Shown here: in pieces, positions 10,601 through 22,900 of the stretch
How positions within the stretch are numbered: position 1 is the stretch's first letter
Layout of the letters: each line of letters begins with the position of its first letter
NCBI GenBank assembly: GCA_964017195.1
Contig: OZ024896.1
Coordinates: 26,945,430 to 27,009,429 of the forward strand
DNA from: Siderastrea radians
Taxonomy: Eukaryota > Cnidaria > Anthozoa > Scleractinia > Rhizangiidae
Direction: 5' to 3'
Length of the DNA stretch: 64,000 bases
The notes under the pieces: model-generated
The model's input: only the letters and a program-made list of their open reading frames with translations
Told to the model about the DNA's origin: nothing
The model's database searches: none
Program-made: the position numbers and the translations under genes

Positions 10601-12960
10601 AATGAGTCACCATTCATCATACTTTAGTATTGTATCTTGGAAATTGTTTACAATGATCGTTTTGAATTAAAAATCAAGCTTAATATGTTTATTATATTCC
10701 TGTATTTTTTGTGTTGCTATTAATTAGCTAGACTGTTGCTCTTGACTGTTGCTAACTGTTGGTACTTACTTCCAAGACTAATGGAAAAGCACTTGCTGGC
10801 CGGTTTGAAACGATTTTTAGTTTAAAATCAACGCTGATACTACACTAGCAATACAAGGTCGATTGCCACAACGTGATAGCGTATATGTAGATTTAATTCG
10901 ATTATGAGCTCAAAAGCCTGAAAATGTAAAATCTCTCAGACTTTTTACTAAAGGAGCCTTTTACTTAGTAGTAGAAGTTTCTATACTGTAAACTTTGCGC
11001 TATTTTATGAAATATTGTAGCTAACTTAAGTTAGATGACATATTTCCTATCTACAAAGACTAACAGGAAAGAAGCGCTGGTTCTCCGGTCTAAAACTCGG
11101 TCTTTAGTTTGGTTACGTCATTAATAACCACACAGGCATCAGCATGATCAGTAACAGTTTACTCGGTGTGAGTTTCATGTTCATGTTTCAGTATTGAAAT
11201 TATTTTATTCTATAAGTTTCCCAACCCTGCTTAACCTTCCGACCTCGTTTGTCGAATTGTTCTGTATTGAAATCTTTGGTACGCGCCCATGATCGGTCTC
11301 TGGTTTCTTGATTTTGATTCGAACCTTACGCATACGTGTCTCAATTATTTGTTTGTTTTCTTTTGTTTGTTTTTTTTTTGGGGGGGGGGGAGGAGGGGGA
11401 GGGCGCTAGCAAAATTTCAATTGACCTTGGTTTGGTTGACGTGGTCAATTATGAGCAAATGCTCATCCCAACTGAAGAAATGTTGATATAAATGGTGCAA
11501 AAAATGTTGTTCCCGAACAGCACGCACTTGATCCGAGCAAATTTACTCAGTATGGACAAAAATACACGTTCTAATTCATAGTGCATCATCCAGGATCGTT
11601 TTTCTTCGGTTTACGATGCTAACAACTTATCCAGAATGTATTTGATCACACGCTCTTCTATTAACTGTTGAATAATACCATAAGTATTTTTATTTCGTCT
11701 TTGCAAAATGATGCGAGCTTGTTAATTAGAGCAATGCTAAAACGTGTATACTAAAAAATAGTTTAACAGACCAAATAAAGGCAGTTTGAGTTTCAGACAC
11801 ATGCACAAATACGTCACAAGAGCCCTTTGAAACAACTTCTAACCGAAGGCCTCTACAATTAACCATGTCGACACTAAAAGGGGGGGGGGGGGAAGGAAGA
11901 GATGGAATCTGCCAACACGGACTTTCAGACGTTTATGACCTTTTTTAAATAGGCAAATGCTGTGACTTTCCCTAGAATCCATTTGGGAACAAATTGGTGT
12001 GAAACGACGTCATTGCTCAATTTTTTTTTAGTTTCAGGATTTGGAATTTTCTTTTTTTTTCGTGAACGATTGAACTTTCGTACTTTAGTTGAACGTTTTA
12101 CATTTTTTTAATTGCCTTAGTGTCCCTGAATGGTTTTGATTACTTTGGACGATTTTTATGGTTTCCAGAATTTTTGGAATTAATCCCAGACGGCCACCGT
12201 TTGGAAGTCATGACGTAATTTCCACGTCATCAGATCATGTTACTGACCTCAAAGTACCGTACGCCCTCAAAGTTTCGTTGTCTCGATGGGGGGAGGGGGG
12301 TAGTGTTCCCTGTCCCAGAAGACCAAAAAAGCCAGTTCTTCAAAGGTATTTTTTTTTGGTGGGGAGGGGGGGTTGGGGGATTTAGGCGGCAATTTTGGGT
12401 GCGAGTATAAATCGCCTGTGTATACTGCCGGCCACTTCCGATGCGATTTAAAGGCGATTTGTATGCGATTTTGATAAGACGGAAACACAGACCCTGTGAT
12501 GTGCGAAAAAAATTGTGCTCGCATCGAATGCGTTCTGCGTACGTTGTTGCACAGCACACATTTCATATCACAATTAATTCGTCCCCTGGATCCTCCTCCT
12601 GGAAACGAGGTTAACTGTTAGATAGTAGAAAAGGAGAAATACACCAGGCGTACGCATAAATAAACGTGTGAGGTCGTCGACCAAGTACCCCTCTTTCATT
12701 ATTGGCTCTCATTTTTGACCTTTTAATTTCTTTTCCACTATATGAGAGCCTGAAACGGGCTGTCTTTCTGCAATTGACCCCAATTGCAGTGGTCACTGTT
12801 ACGAGGTTACAGTGGACCGTAAATTTAGCATTCTTCGGAAGTATAGATTAAAAAGAGTTTATTGTCGCTCAGAAAGCGAAACTTTACCCCAGATTGCAAG
12901 TAAGTGACATAATAACATAGAACCATCGACAATTTCAGGTAATTTTATTGACTCTTACTT
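7640..12960. other. Gene-poor stretch
   Basis: No supportable gene. Frames are all under 110 codons. There are homopolymers (poly-G near 11380, 11880-11893 and 12350-12380) and several AT-rich blocks. One block at about 12395-12470 repeats GCGATTT and AAATCGCC motifs that also occur at 25930-26000, and is probably a degraded repeat. Confidence 0.6.
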
Positions 12961-12970
12961 ACAACTAAAG

Positions 12971-13440
12971 TCACGTTGTGACGTCATACCAGGAAAGGAG
13001 TCGATGCCAAAACAAACTACGTGGGCCGCATTGCGGAGATCTAATGCATTTTATTTTTTCTTTATTCTGCAACCGCCAAATTAAGCACGAAATTATATGA
13101 AACTACTGATGTTACAAGTAATCTGGGCAGTGATTTGGGGCTTTTAGAGTCCATCGAATGCGAATCGCTAACTTCTGAAGTTGAAAGCGAAGCAGAGCTC
13201 GAGATCGAGAAAGAAGCTATTTAGAACCAGAAGAAGCCGCTTGCTGATGAATATTGACTTAGACAATACTATCAAGAGATAAAGAAGGCAGAACGAAGAA
13301 ATCAGACACTAGAAAACGACTTGATGACTATGCCCAGGTCTCCCTTTGCGCGATCTTTGAATGACCGGAAGTAAAATTTCAAGTTTTTAACCGGCAAAAG
13401 CGCGGGGAAGGAAAATCGAAATCGAAAAACAATTTTTGAT
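12971..13440. repeat. Dispersed repeat, copy 1 (with degenerate ORF)
   Basis: From TCACGTTGTGACGTCATACC onward this stretch matches 31288-31650 over about 350 bp with roughly 90% identity by eye. Both contain the remains of one reading frame rich in Glu and Ser (about 13140-13225 here, ended by an in-frame TAG). The next 100 bp (13330-13435) match 31186-31286, but in inverted orientation. Confidence 0.75.
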
Positions 13441-13970
13441 ATTCATATCAGGATGCCAATGAGATTCGATCAGGAAAATAAAAAAATCTCTCATACACAC
13501 TTTAAAACAGGCATGTTTTCGTCAAGCTGCTCCGCGTGTATCGGCTGAATGGAAATACATGCACCCACTTGAAACATGTTGACATTAGCCTGTACTATTA
13601 TCTTTGATCTCGAAATCGAGAGCCAAGGAAACACTAGCGGTCTAGAATCATTAACATATCCTTAGCTAACCGTGAGAGAGAAACAGTTATCTTGAAAGAA
13701 ATATTAAAGACCTCACATTTCCCAAGATTTTACATGTTTTTACTGAGGCTACCATAAACTAGCGCCTTGGGTGTCGTACATGGGGTTCATCACGTAACCG
13801 CCGCTTTTGCTTTGCTTCTGTCTAAGTTTAATCAAAGCTCTGGCTTTCTTTTTCAATCTATTGTGTGTCCCAGTAAAATCCCTGTGGAACTCTTCCACTA
13901 TCTTTTTCATGTCATCTTCATCTTGACAATGTCTTCCTGCAACGAGATGTGACACTGGTGGGTTAAAAAA

Positions 13971-14598
13971 ACCTTTCGTGTATAGTATAAACTCTGAAGG
14001 AAGCTCTCTAGATTCTGAGGTTTGTGTAAGACAGTGGGCACGGATTTTTTTTTTTGGGGGGGGGACCCCGGACTTAAGCTTTTTTAACAAGAAGGTGGGA
14101 GACGGGACGGCAAAAGGCATCTCCCCCCCCGTTCAGTCCCTTTCCCTGGCTCCACCACTAATTGCCTATGCTCATGACTGTTTAGAATGCAAACTCTTTC
14201 CCCTGCACCACAGAGACAAACCTGTCTTCTTCGCCCTACCAAGATACAACAGTAGCAACCAAACACTTACTGCCTTAAAGTAAGGTAACCTTTCGTGTAT
14301 AGTATAAATTCTGAAGGAAGCTCTCTAGATTCTGAGGTTTGTGTAAGACAGTGGGCACGGATTTTTTTCTGGGGAGGGACCCCCGGACTTAAGTTTCTTT
14401 AACAAGAAGGTGGGAGACGGGGCGGCAAAAGGCACCTCCCCCCCCGTTCAGCCCCTTTCCCTGGCTCCACCACTAATTGCCTATGCTCAGTACTGTTTAG
14501 AATGCAAACTCTTTCCCCTGCACCACAGAGACAAACCTGTCTTCTTCGCCCTACCAAGATATAACAGTAGCAACCAAACACTTACTGCCTTAAAGTAA
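13971..14598. repeat. Tandem duplication, period about 316 bp
   Basis: The block starting CCTTTCGTGTATAGTATAAA is present twice in a row (13973 and 14289). Each copy runs through a poly-T/poly-G transition (GGATTTTTTT-GGGG) and ends CACTTACTGCCTTAAAGTAAGG. The copies differ mainly in homopolymer lengths. No convincing coding content. Confidence 0.8.
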
Positions 14599-14599
14599 G

Positions 14600-15540
14600 G
14601 TGGTATTGGCCGTACGCATTAGCGTGAGCGGGTCGGGAAAAAAACCCGGTATATTCGGCCCTGCGAGAGACAGGTAAGACCGCGCGATGTGCCGGTTTAA
14701 AATGATTATTCCACGCGCATCCGTGACCTAAATTTTCACTTCAAAACAGAAAACTGTAGAAAGCAGCGTTCAAAAGACGCCATGCTCTCGGAGCCAACTA
14801 TTTCTTTCGTCCTGGCCGTTGCTAGGAAAAAATGAGTTTGCTGTAACTCAACACATGTATGCTTTCATTGGAGCAAATTTGGACAACATTCATTGAGGGC
14901 AAGTATGGTTCAGTTTATGACGTCATCGGACCACACCCCATGTCACGTGATCAGAAACAGAAAAATACGTTTCTACTTCAAGACGTACCTTTTTGTCCAT
15001 AATTTCTTGTACCGTACCATTTCCTAAGCCGTCTTGAAGAAATTTAAGCATGCGTTTTGGTTTACGAAGAAAAATAAACAAATAAGAATGAAAAATGTGC
15101 TTCTTTGACCACTCTTTTGGGTATAATTTTTTTTGTTTTCTGTTTTTTCGCAAAAAGGATGCTTAAATTTCGAGAAAAAAAGATGTTTTTTCGAATTCTT
15201 TTAAAGTGCGCATGCAGCAGCTACGTTTACTTCTTGACGAGTAAAGTACATTTTTCGCGGCACCGGAAGTGACGCTCGTTTTTTCAATGGCCAGGTGGCT
15301 AAGCGTTAAATGGCTAGGTCGCTAAGGCGATAATTTTCCCATTCTTGGCATCGTGGACGGTAGCTGAGCTGAGCTGAGCTGTTGTTGGAATAATGGCCGC
15401 GAGTCAGATAAAAGCCGTCGAACTGGATGTGTAATGGTGATTGGTTTTTCCGTTGGATTGCTTCAGTTCTCGCCTCTTTCACGCTCCAGTCGGCGATCTG
15501 TTTTACGAACGGCGCAAGCCATTCAACAATGTGGATCCAC
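14600..15540. other. No gene seen
   Basis: Mixed-composition sequence with a short (AGCTG) repeat at about 15363-15380. Nothing coding is supportable. Confidence 0.5.
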
Positions 15541-15599
15541 CGAGTCGAATTGACTTGGTCCAGACCTAGAGTCCAGAGAATTTTATGATAATCTTTGAA

Positions 15600-16450
15600 A
15601 TACTACCCACTGACAAGAAATGAAAGAGCAACGATTACGTTACGTATTGCAGACCTTGGACGAGATGTGGCTTTCACGACAGAGCTATCACTCTTCAAGC
15701 TGAATTTCTGTCCACATCGACTGCACTCGAACTCAAACTCTTCAACTGTGTTTTGTTTTACCGAACAAAATTCGTATTTCTCAGTCCTTTCCACAGTCAC
15801 AGTCTTTTAGATCGCTTAAATTACTTTTTGCTAATTTCTCAAGTGAGGTTGTTAGCAGACGTTGCCCATCAGATGTATCGAGCTCACCATTATTTGTCAG
15901 GTTTTCTATCGTGTGCTTTAATAATAGCATTATCAATCTGGGCATGAAATTCGCGCGATAGAGCTGCTTTCAAGGACAATTTACAAGCTTCCTTCCTTGC
16001 TGTATGCTGCTCCACGCTGTCTTGCGACAGTGGCCTCGACAGCTTCGTTTCTTGAAGAGCTGTCTAAACACTGGAGTTGCTCAGGTTCGGAAGGACAGTT
16101 CACAGGTTCGCACATCGATCACAGTTTTCTCGCAAGCGACGTCAGGTAGTTTGGGAGCAGTCGAAGTCACGGCCGCGGACACAGGGATTTCTTTATGGGT
16201 TCGGGATGATGGCACAATACTTAGTTCGCTTTGCCTCCGCATCACTGACATTTCTATCCCCGACCTGACACTGAAAATCTTTGAATGTCGGCTTTTCGCG
16301 ATCTGCATTTCCCCATCGACTGTAGCCATCGCTGCGCTTTCTGTCTACGTGCGTACGTGGATAGCTTCGAGCTCATTTTCAACTGAAACACCCAGCTTAA
16401 GAAATAAAGGCACAACTCACATGTTGTAAACGTAAAGCAGAAAATTTTCT
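15600..16450 (-). pseudogene. Possible decayed coding region, unrecognised
   Basis: Several minus-strand frames follow one another here (16329-16081, 15800-15603) in sequence that is CpG-richer than its surroundings. One has a paired CxxC (FECSRCGQKF) that could be half of a zinc-binding site. The frames are broken by stops and frame changes and I recognise no family. A plus-strand frame of 141 codons (16004-16429) overlaps the same bases and may be only a shadow. I treat the block as a possible relic of a mobile-element gene just downstream of the channel gene's stop. Confidence 0.2.
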
Positions 16451-16682
16451 TTTGAGTTTGTGACAACGAAATAAAAAAAAAATATATCGGCGACTTGAAC
16501 CGGCGACGGGCAGGCGCCGGGAGGCCAGAAAGCGCGCGAAAAATTTGCGGACGACCGGAGATAAAATTGCACGTGCATGGCAACCGCGTATCATAGCAAC
16601 GAGATACTGTAATGGGCCCTTAACTCAGTCAATAAGTGCATATTGGCCTATAATTGGGTTAATTTCGTTAAGTGGGATTTTT

Positions 16683-16964
16683 TCAGAGCCACTTGCAATT
16701 AGACGTCAACGATCTTACGCTTACCGTCACCTGGAATGTTCGTCTCATTTTAGTGTAGCATGTCATGAACCCCCCTTTACCATGAGCAAAGTGAAACTTG
16801 CCTGCTTGTTTCATGTTTTTCCTGCTCCTTTGGCAGGCTTCAAAGACGCATCCACACAAAAGCAATCCCCCAAGAGCCCCTCCACAAACTTGAAGCGTGA
16901 GCGAGAAAAATGGACTTCCTGGCTCAAAAAACACCGTACCAGATTCCTCTTCGGTTTGTTCTTC
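16683..16964 (-). CDS. Terminal exon: M4 helix and cytoplasmic tail
   Basis: A 282 nt exon, acceptor ATTTAAG, in phase 0, with the stop at 16683-16685. It encodes GTVFFEPGSPFFSLTLQ, then a Gly/Leu/Cys membrane segment (VCGGALGGLLLCGCVF) in the place of M4, then a basic tail (ACQRSRKNMK, a potential palmitoylation and positive-inside site) of about 45 residues. Whether the whole tail is coding or another donor is used earlier cannot be decided from sequence alone. Confidence 0.7.
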   Translation of the reverse strand, partial: EEQTEEESGTVFFEPGSPFFSLTLQVCGGALGGLLLCGCVFEACQRSRKNMKQAGKFHFAHGKGGFMTCYTKMRRTFQVTVSVRSLTSNCKWL

Positions 16965-19900
16965 CTTAAATAATAACGTAAAAGGACAACAAGAGTCACG
17001 ACTAAAAGATTTGACGATTCTTATGTTTAATTAAGTTTCAGCAGCTCCCAGAGAAAATCGTATAACGTGAATGTTTGAGTTCCATTGCAATAAACAAAAA
17101 CATTGAACTTTGTGATGGGATTTTCATGTTATAACAAAGATAGTGTTAGTTTACGCCAGTGTGGCGATTTTCGAAAGCTGGAGGAAACTGTTTATAAAGG
17201 AGACAAATTTCGATAAACATTCTCTGCCTAAAAATCCACAAAATGCTTGTTTTCTTAGCTTACTAATTCATCACTGGAGCTCTACACACTACAAAACGAT
17301 ATTTGATGTTAAAAAATTCTCACCACATGCTCCTCCTCATCTTCTTCACCTTCGTGCAAAAGAAATTCTGACTGGACGTCTCTGTCGCGTATCATGTCCT
17401 TAAATTCCGTTGCTAGCGCTATTGAAGCACCGCTCAAAACAATTCCATGTGAGAGTTCCTTTTGAACTATTTCAGCCACTTCAAACCAAGAGCCGTTGAA
17501 CAGGTCTTTTCTTCTCAGTAACGCATACATATCTAACAAAATGGCGTCCGTTTTTCTTTCTTTCAGCATCTCTACAAGCTCATCAAGAGTTTTGTATTCT
17601 GCGCCTATGAGAAGTCAAGAAAGAAATAGAAATAAATAAATAAATAAAGAGACTAAGACAGACAGAGAGATTGGTAAATATCCCACGTGAGGAAGTGCTA
17701 TTACAATGCAAAATTTTCTGAGGTCTGGAAATCCCAAAGAAAGCTGGAAAACTATTAATTCAATAAAAGGTTACCCCAAAAGGACACTATTATCAACGAA
17801 TCGAATTTATTGTTGATGAAGTATATCCCATTAACAACCATGAAGAGTTGCAGATTTTCTTAATAGCCAGTTTGCAATCATTGGGCCTTAACTAGTCTCA
17901 AAAGTTCCAAAACCCAGTCTTTTCATCATTACTTAAACTCTACTTCACCAATTTTCAACTTTCAACTTAACTGTCCGAAGAATTAAATATCCTTAAAAAG
18001 TTAATCGCTAACTAATCAGCTGGTCTAGATCGCATTCCAAACAAATTACTCAAAATTGCAGCTGATGTCATCACTGAGCCCCCTTTTTAATTTCTTTTTA
18101 ACGCATAAATTTTCGGCGGTTTTTTCCCCAGTGATTGGAAAGTTGTAAAGATTTTTCCGCTTCCTAAGGGTAACAGTAATATCAAATCCAAACAACGGTC
18201 GTCCAATTTCCATTTTGTCTTTATAATAAGGCTTGTTTATAAACAACTCTGTGCACATCGTGCGGGCAACTAAATTCAGTTGTTACAGCTTTACTTGACG
18301 CTTGTAATCAATGGTAATGCAACATTGCCAATGGCCTTGTCACCTTTGTTGTTTGTCTTGACTTGGCTAAAGCTTTTGACACAATTGACAATAACATTTT
18401 ATTGGAAAAATTACGCCCCCTCGGTCTTGGTAACAATTATTTTCCGTGGTTTAGTTCATATCTTTCCGGTAGAAATCAGAGGTGCTAACTTAACGGTTTT
18501 CTATCGAAAGATAAACCTATTTCCTGTGGAGTACCCCAGGGATCAATATTAGGCCCATTGCTATTTCTCATCTATATTAACGATCTGCCTTGTTCTCTAA
18601 ATTACTCAAAAGCACGGATGTTTGCTGATGTTACAAATTGATCTTTCACGGCATCTTGCTTTAGTGATGTATAGCTAGAGAGCATGGTCAATAACGAATT
18701 AGAAAGCAATGGACAGTGGCTTATGGCCAATGGGTTAAGTTTAAACGTAGTTAAACCGAGTGTCTTTTATTCTGTTCTAATCACAAGGCCGCCCAACTGA
18801 CGTTCCCCCTCCGAATCAAATTGTGCAGTCTGGGATCGTTATCAATTTTGATAACCATGTTACGTCACAACATGGCGGCCATTTCAGAAATCGGGGATTT
18901 TCGTACTCGGTCCGCTTTATTCGGTATTTGTTCGGTAATACTCGGGCTATCTACCCATAGTTCTATTCGAGAAAGCCAGTGAAGGAATGAACTCCACGAG
19001 TGCCAAAGATGGCGGATGAAGGCAAACGATGAAGAAATGGATTTTACTCGCAAAGAGAAAAAACACTACAAATTCTGCGTCCAAATCAGGTATGTTTTTC
19101 CACTTTGCCGTTAAATTTGAGTTAAAGAATTTTGTGGCATCTGCAAAAATTATATCGTAATCTTTAACGTTATTCCTTTCGATTTATCGTCTGTTTATCG
19201 TTGTGCACGATTTAGTAAAAAATTAAAGTGCACTGGGGTATTTTGATTTGCAGTCCGATTGCATCACTAACCACCATTTTGTGTTCCTATTGACCGAGTC
19301 ACTTGATCCTTTGTGTCTAAGTTGCTTCGTTTTAGATTTTTGTGGTAATCACCAGTCGTTGTCATGCAGACGCTTTTGAATTTCTGTGACAAATTTAAGC
19401 TTAACGCTTAAGCCTACGGCTATAAAATGCGGTTAGAGGACGCGGTACGACTCCTATTTCATGTTTTTGTAAGCCGCGTCTGATATATATCTCGGTCTTT
19501 CGACCAATTTTGCTCTTGCATTTTTGTAGTGGAGTTAGTTTTGAGGATGTTTAAATGATCACTAAATTGAGCCTTTTATAAGTTTAGACGTCGCATTTTA
19601 ATACTTTGATCTCAAGGTCATATCTGACCAGTTTTCTGATATTTTGTGGCTTAACGCCTGATCATCTGTTAGTATAAGCGACTAAATGTGGTTTTAATGC
19701 TGCTCTTGGAGCGACTTTAGAATACCCAGCCACTTATCTACATATCTTTCAACGCTTTGAAGAACGAGTCATATGAAAAGAAAAGAAACAGTTGCTATTC
19801 AATGACATGCAAATAGGTGCCCGGGTATTCTAAAACCTTTAGCCAAATCTGTGACAATAAAGGATCTGAATTATTATGTTTCCTTGCTGGTGTTTGTAAC

Positions 19901-22900
19901 GCCGGGCCCGGCTCATTAACCGACTGTCGCCATGGGGTAGTAGCTTTTGTGTATTTGTAATATATGTAACTTATAATACGATTTGTTATATTTTATTGCA
20001 TGCACGGCTTTCTCGGAGACCAATTCCCTAACCAATCAATCGGACATAAAAATTATTAAGCCGAGAATTCAAAACAGAGATCCTTAATCTAACCCTAGCC
20101 GATGTCTCATATTCTGGGTTGTTACAACAACTCAATACTTTTCCCTAATCTTCCTACATAATCAGTTGCGGAAGTGGTTATATCTAGCGATCGTTACCCA
20201 CAGTTTTTCACAGGATAATTCAATAAAGCCTGGTGAACGAAAAAAATTGATGTGATAATTTTTTGAAAGCCAAAGTGCCACCGTAGCACGCACGAGATAT
20301 TACAGTGTCTTTTATTGTAATTTTAATCAGAACACTATCAGAGCGTCAAGATGACAGAGGAGTAAAGCCAATTTTTTTTAAATTAAACGTATTTTAATTT
20401 TTTTGGAAGAAACAAATACCACCATTTGAATGTTTTCACCCTTTAGAATTTTATACACTGACTCAAAACATAGAACCACCTGGTGCAGTATCAGAAAACG
20501 GGATAACCGGGAAGTAGTGCTCACTGGCAGCTCTCAATTCAGTGGTCAAACCCTAGAGGTTTTAAATTTTAAACAGATTTAAAAGTTACAGCAACCTCTA
20601 TCTACAGTATAATAAACAGACCCACAGAAAGCTCTGCAAAATATCTCGTTTGAACAGTTCACATCCACCGACGTAAACCAAGTTAAAGGCATTTGAAGGT
20701 TTAATCAGTGTAAAGGTACTTACTCAGATTGAACCTATCCATTAGCTTTCTCACTGCGACGTACTTTTCGGCGGAGTCTTTTAATGTGGCAATCTGCTTA
20801 CAAGACAAATAAAATATAAATAAAATTAATAAATAAAAATTACGCTGGCATATCCACATAACGAATTTATATCTCCCGTTCCAGATTGAATTGAAAATTA
20901 GAAATGTTGGGTTTTGTGGTGAGAGGAAAGCCAGGAAAAAAAAACCTGGAAGCGAGAATGGAAACTAACATTTGGATCAGAACCAAGCTCAACCCACATA
21001 TCGCATCGAATCCAGAATCGAACCGGGCCACCGACGCTGGTGGGACGCGAGTGCTCATACTGCTACTCAATTCTACAACGCCATGTGCTTTATGCAAATT
21101 TTCTTAACCATGTATAACAACTATGTTCAATTTCTTTAGAACGGTAAGTCTTAGTATCTGCAATAACAATGCGTCGCAATGCTAGGTTGAACTACATCAT
21201 TGTCACCATCATCATCATCATCACCATCATCACTTTTGTCATCACCATCTTCATCATCGGCATCATCATTATCATCATCGTCGTCGTCCGCCGGTCATCA
21301 TCATCATTCTCTAAGTATTTGTAATTTCTTCACTTTTAATTTCTTTACTTGTAATTTATAATTTCTGCCTAATGACTGTTGGTACATAAGCTGCCTACGT
21401 GTGACGTTTCTTCACATGATTATGACTTTGTTATAGAGCCGAAGTATTGTATATTCATTATCTTGTACTAAAAAAATTGGTTTTACAAAGATGATGACAG
21501 TTCTCGGTGTCACCTTTTTCATTATGTATTCGAAACTGTCAGATGGCTCTGGATTCTCGTATTGCTTTGCATTGTGTGGTTTCGTATCGTATGGTGCCTT
21601 AAGAAATTTTTTCCCGATAACTGGAAAATTGTACAATTTTTGTTCGAGATTTTAAATAAAGATCATGTGTAATACGCACATTTTGAACTTTATTTGATGA
21701 CGCTGCACTCTGTGGTCCTCCATTCGCCACAACCACCGTTAGGTCTGACGTCAGACCAGAGGAGAAAAGGGCAAACACAACTAGTCCGACTAAAAACCAT
21801 ATCATAGCGAACGCCTTGGCTTGGTCTGATTTTGGAGTTCGGTCACCGTACCTGTCACATAACATACAAAGGTTTAATTAATTTCTGCAGATATTAGCTG
21901 TTACCATACTAAAGACGGTTGAAAGCGAAAAAGTGATAATTTCGGACGAGTAACTCGTCTCATTTTAACAACCGTCTTAACTCAGTTCAGTGAAGTACCA
22001 CTCTCAAATTAGGACGGATTACTCGTTAGACGTGTTGCCCGTCTAGACAAGCCAGTGTAAATACAGGACTTGATTGGAGACGAGTTGCGTCGTTTGCCTA
22101 AGACTCTCGGTTCCTTGTTTGATTGTTGGTGACTCAGGCAGGTTGACTGATTTATAGATCTGAGTTTTTTGTCAGATGTTCCTATGTTGTAATAATTGGT
22201 TTGTCATAATTTTCTAAAGGATTTTGACGAGTGAGGCTAATTAACATATTTTAATTCACTTGTACTTTGTTTAGTAGGTATTATTGTAATGTTTGTGGAC
22301 AGTGCGTATTGTAATGCATGCGGGTTAGGTTTAGTACGTAATGTATGTGAAATGTCAAAAGCATTCTAAAAAGTGTGAAAAAAGTTAATGTATTTAAAAG
22401 CAAGATCTAAAACTTAATGTTGTAAGCCTGAAACTGAAAAAGGACAAACATGTATTCTCGGAAAGGCTATTAACTCGGTATGTTTTCGTTTTTGCTCACC
22501 CTAGCGTTGTCATGGTGATGAATGCCCACCAGAAGCCTTCTCCAGCACCTTTGTAAAATACCGGCGGGAATTCTTCAGGGTTGGAGCTGACATCCTAAAT
22601 CACAGCATAATGTAGGTTTGGGGACAACGTTACTGGGCTAAAACATAAACTTTTGACGCCGGTTGTTTAAAGAAAAGTTTTATAAAATGATGTGGAGATG
22701 ATGAACCTAAGCGCCGCAATGCCAGTTACAGTTTGTCAAACAAACCAGCATTTGAGATGACATTACCATGCAATAATGCTGTTGGTTTATTGAACTTTTT
22801 GCATACTAAACAACAGCCTCTCAACCTCAGCCACCCTCAGTCACCCTCAGCCTGAATACCTCACTGTCATGGATGATCACCCGAGACAAAGCACAGATAC

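Noticed and set aside
16004..16429. 141-codon plus-strand ORF
   Set aside because: Overlaps minus-strand frames of similar length, has no recognisable domain, and lies in GC-richer DNA where long chance frames are expected.
21195..21310. Possible CRISPR-like regular repeat
   Set aside because: Plain trinucleotide microsatellite, and the genome is eukaryotic.
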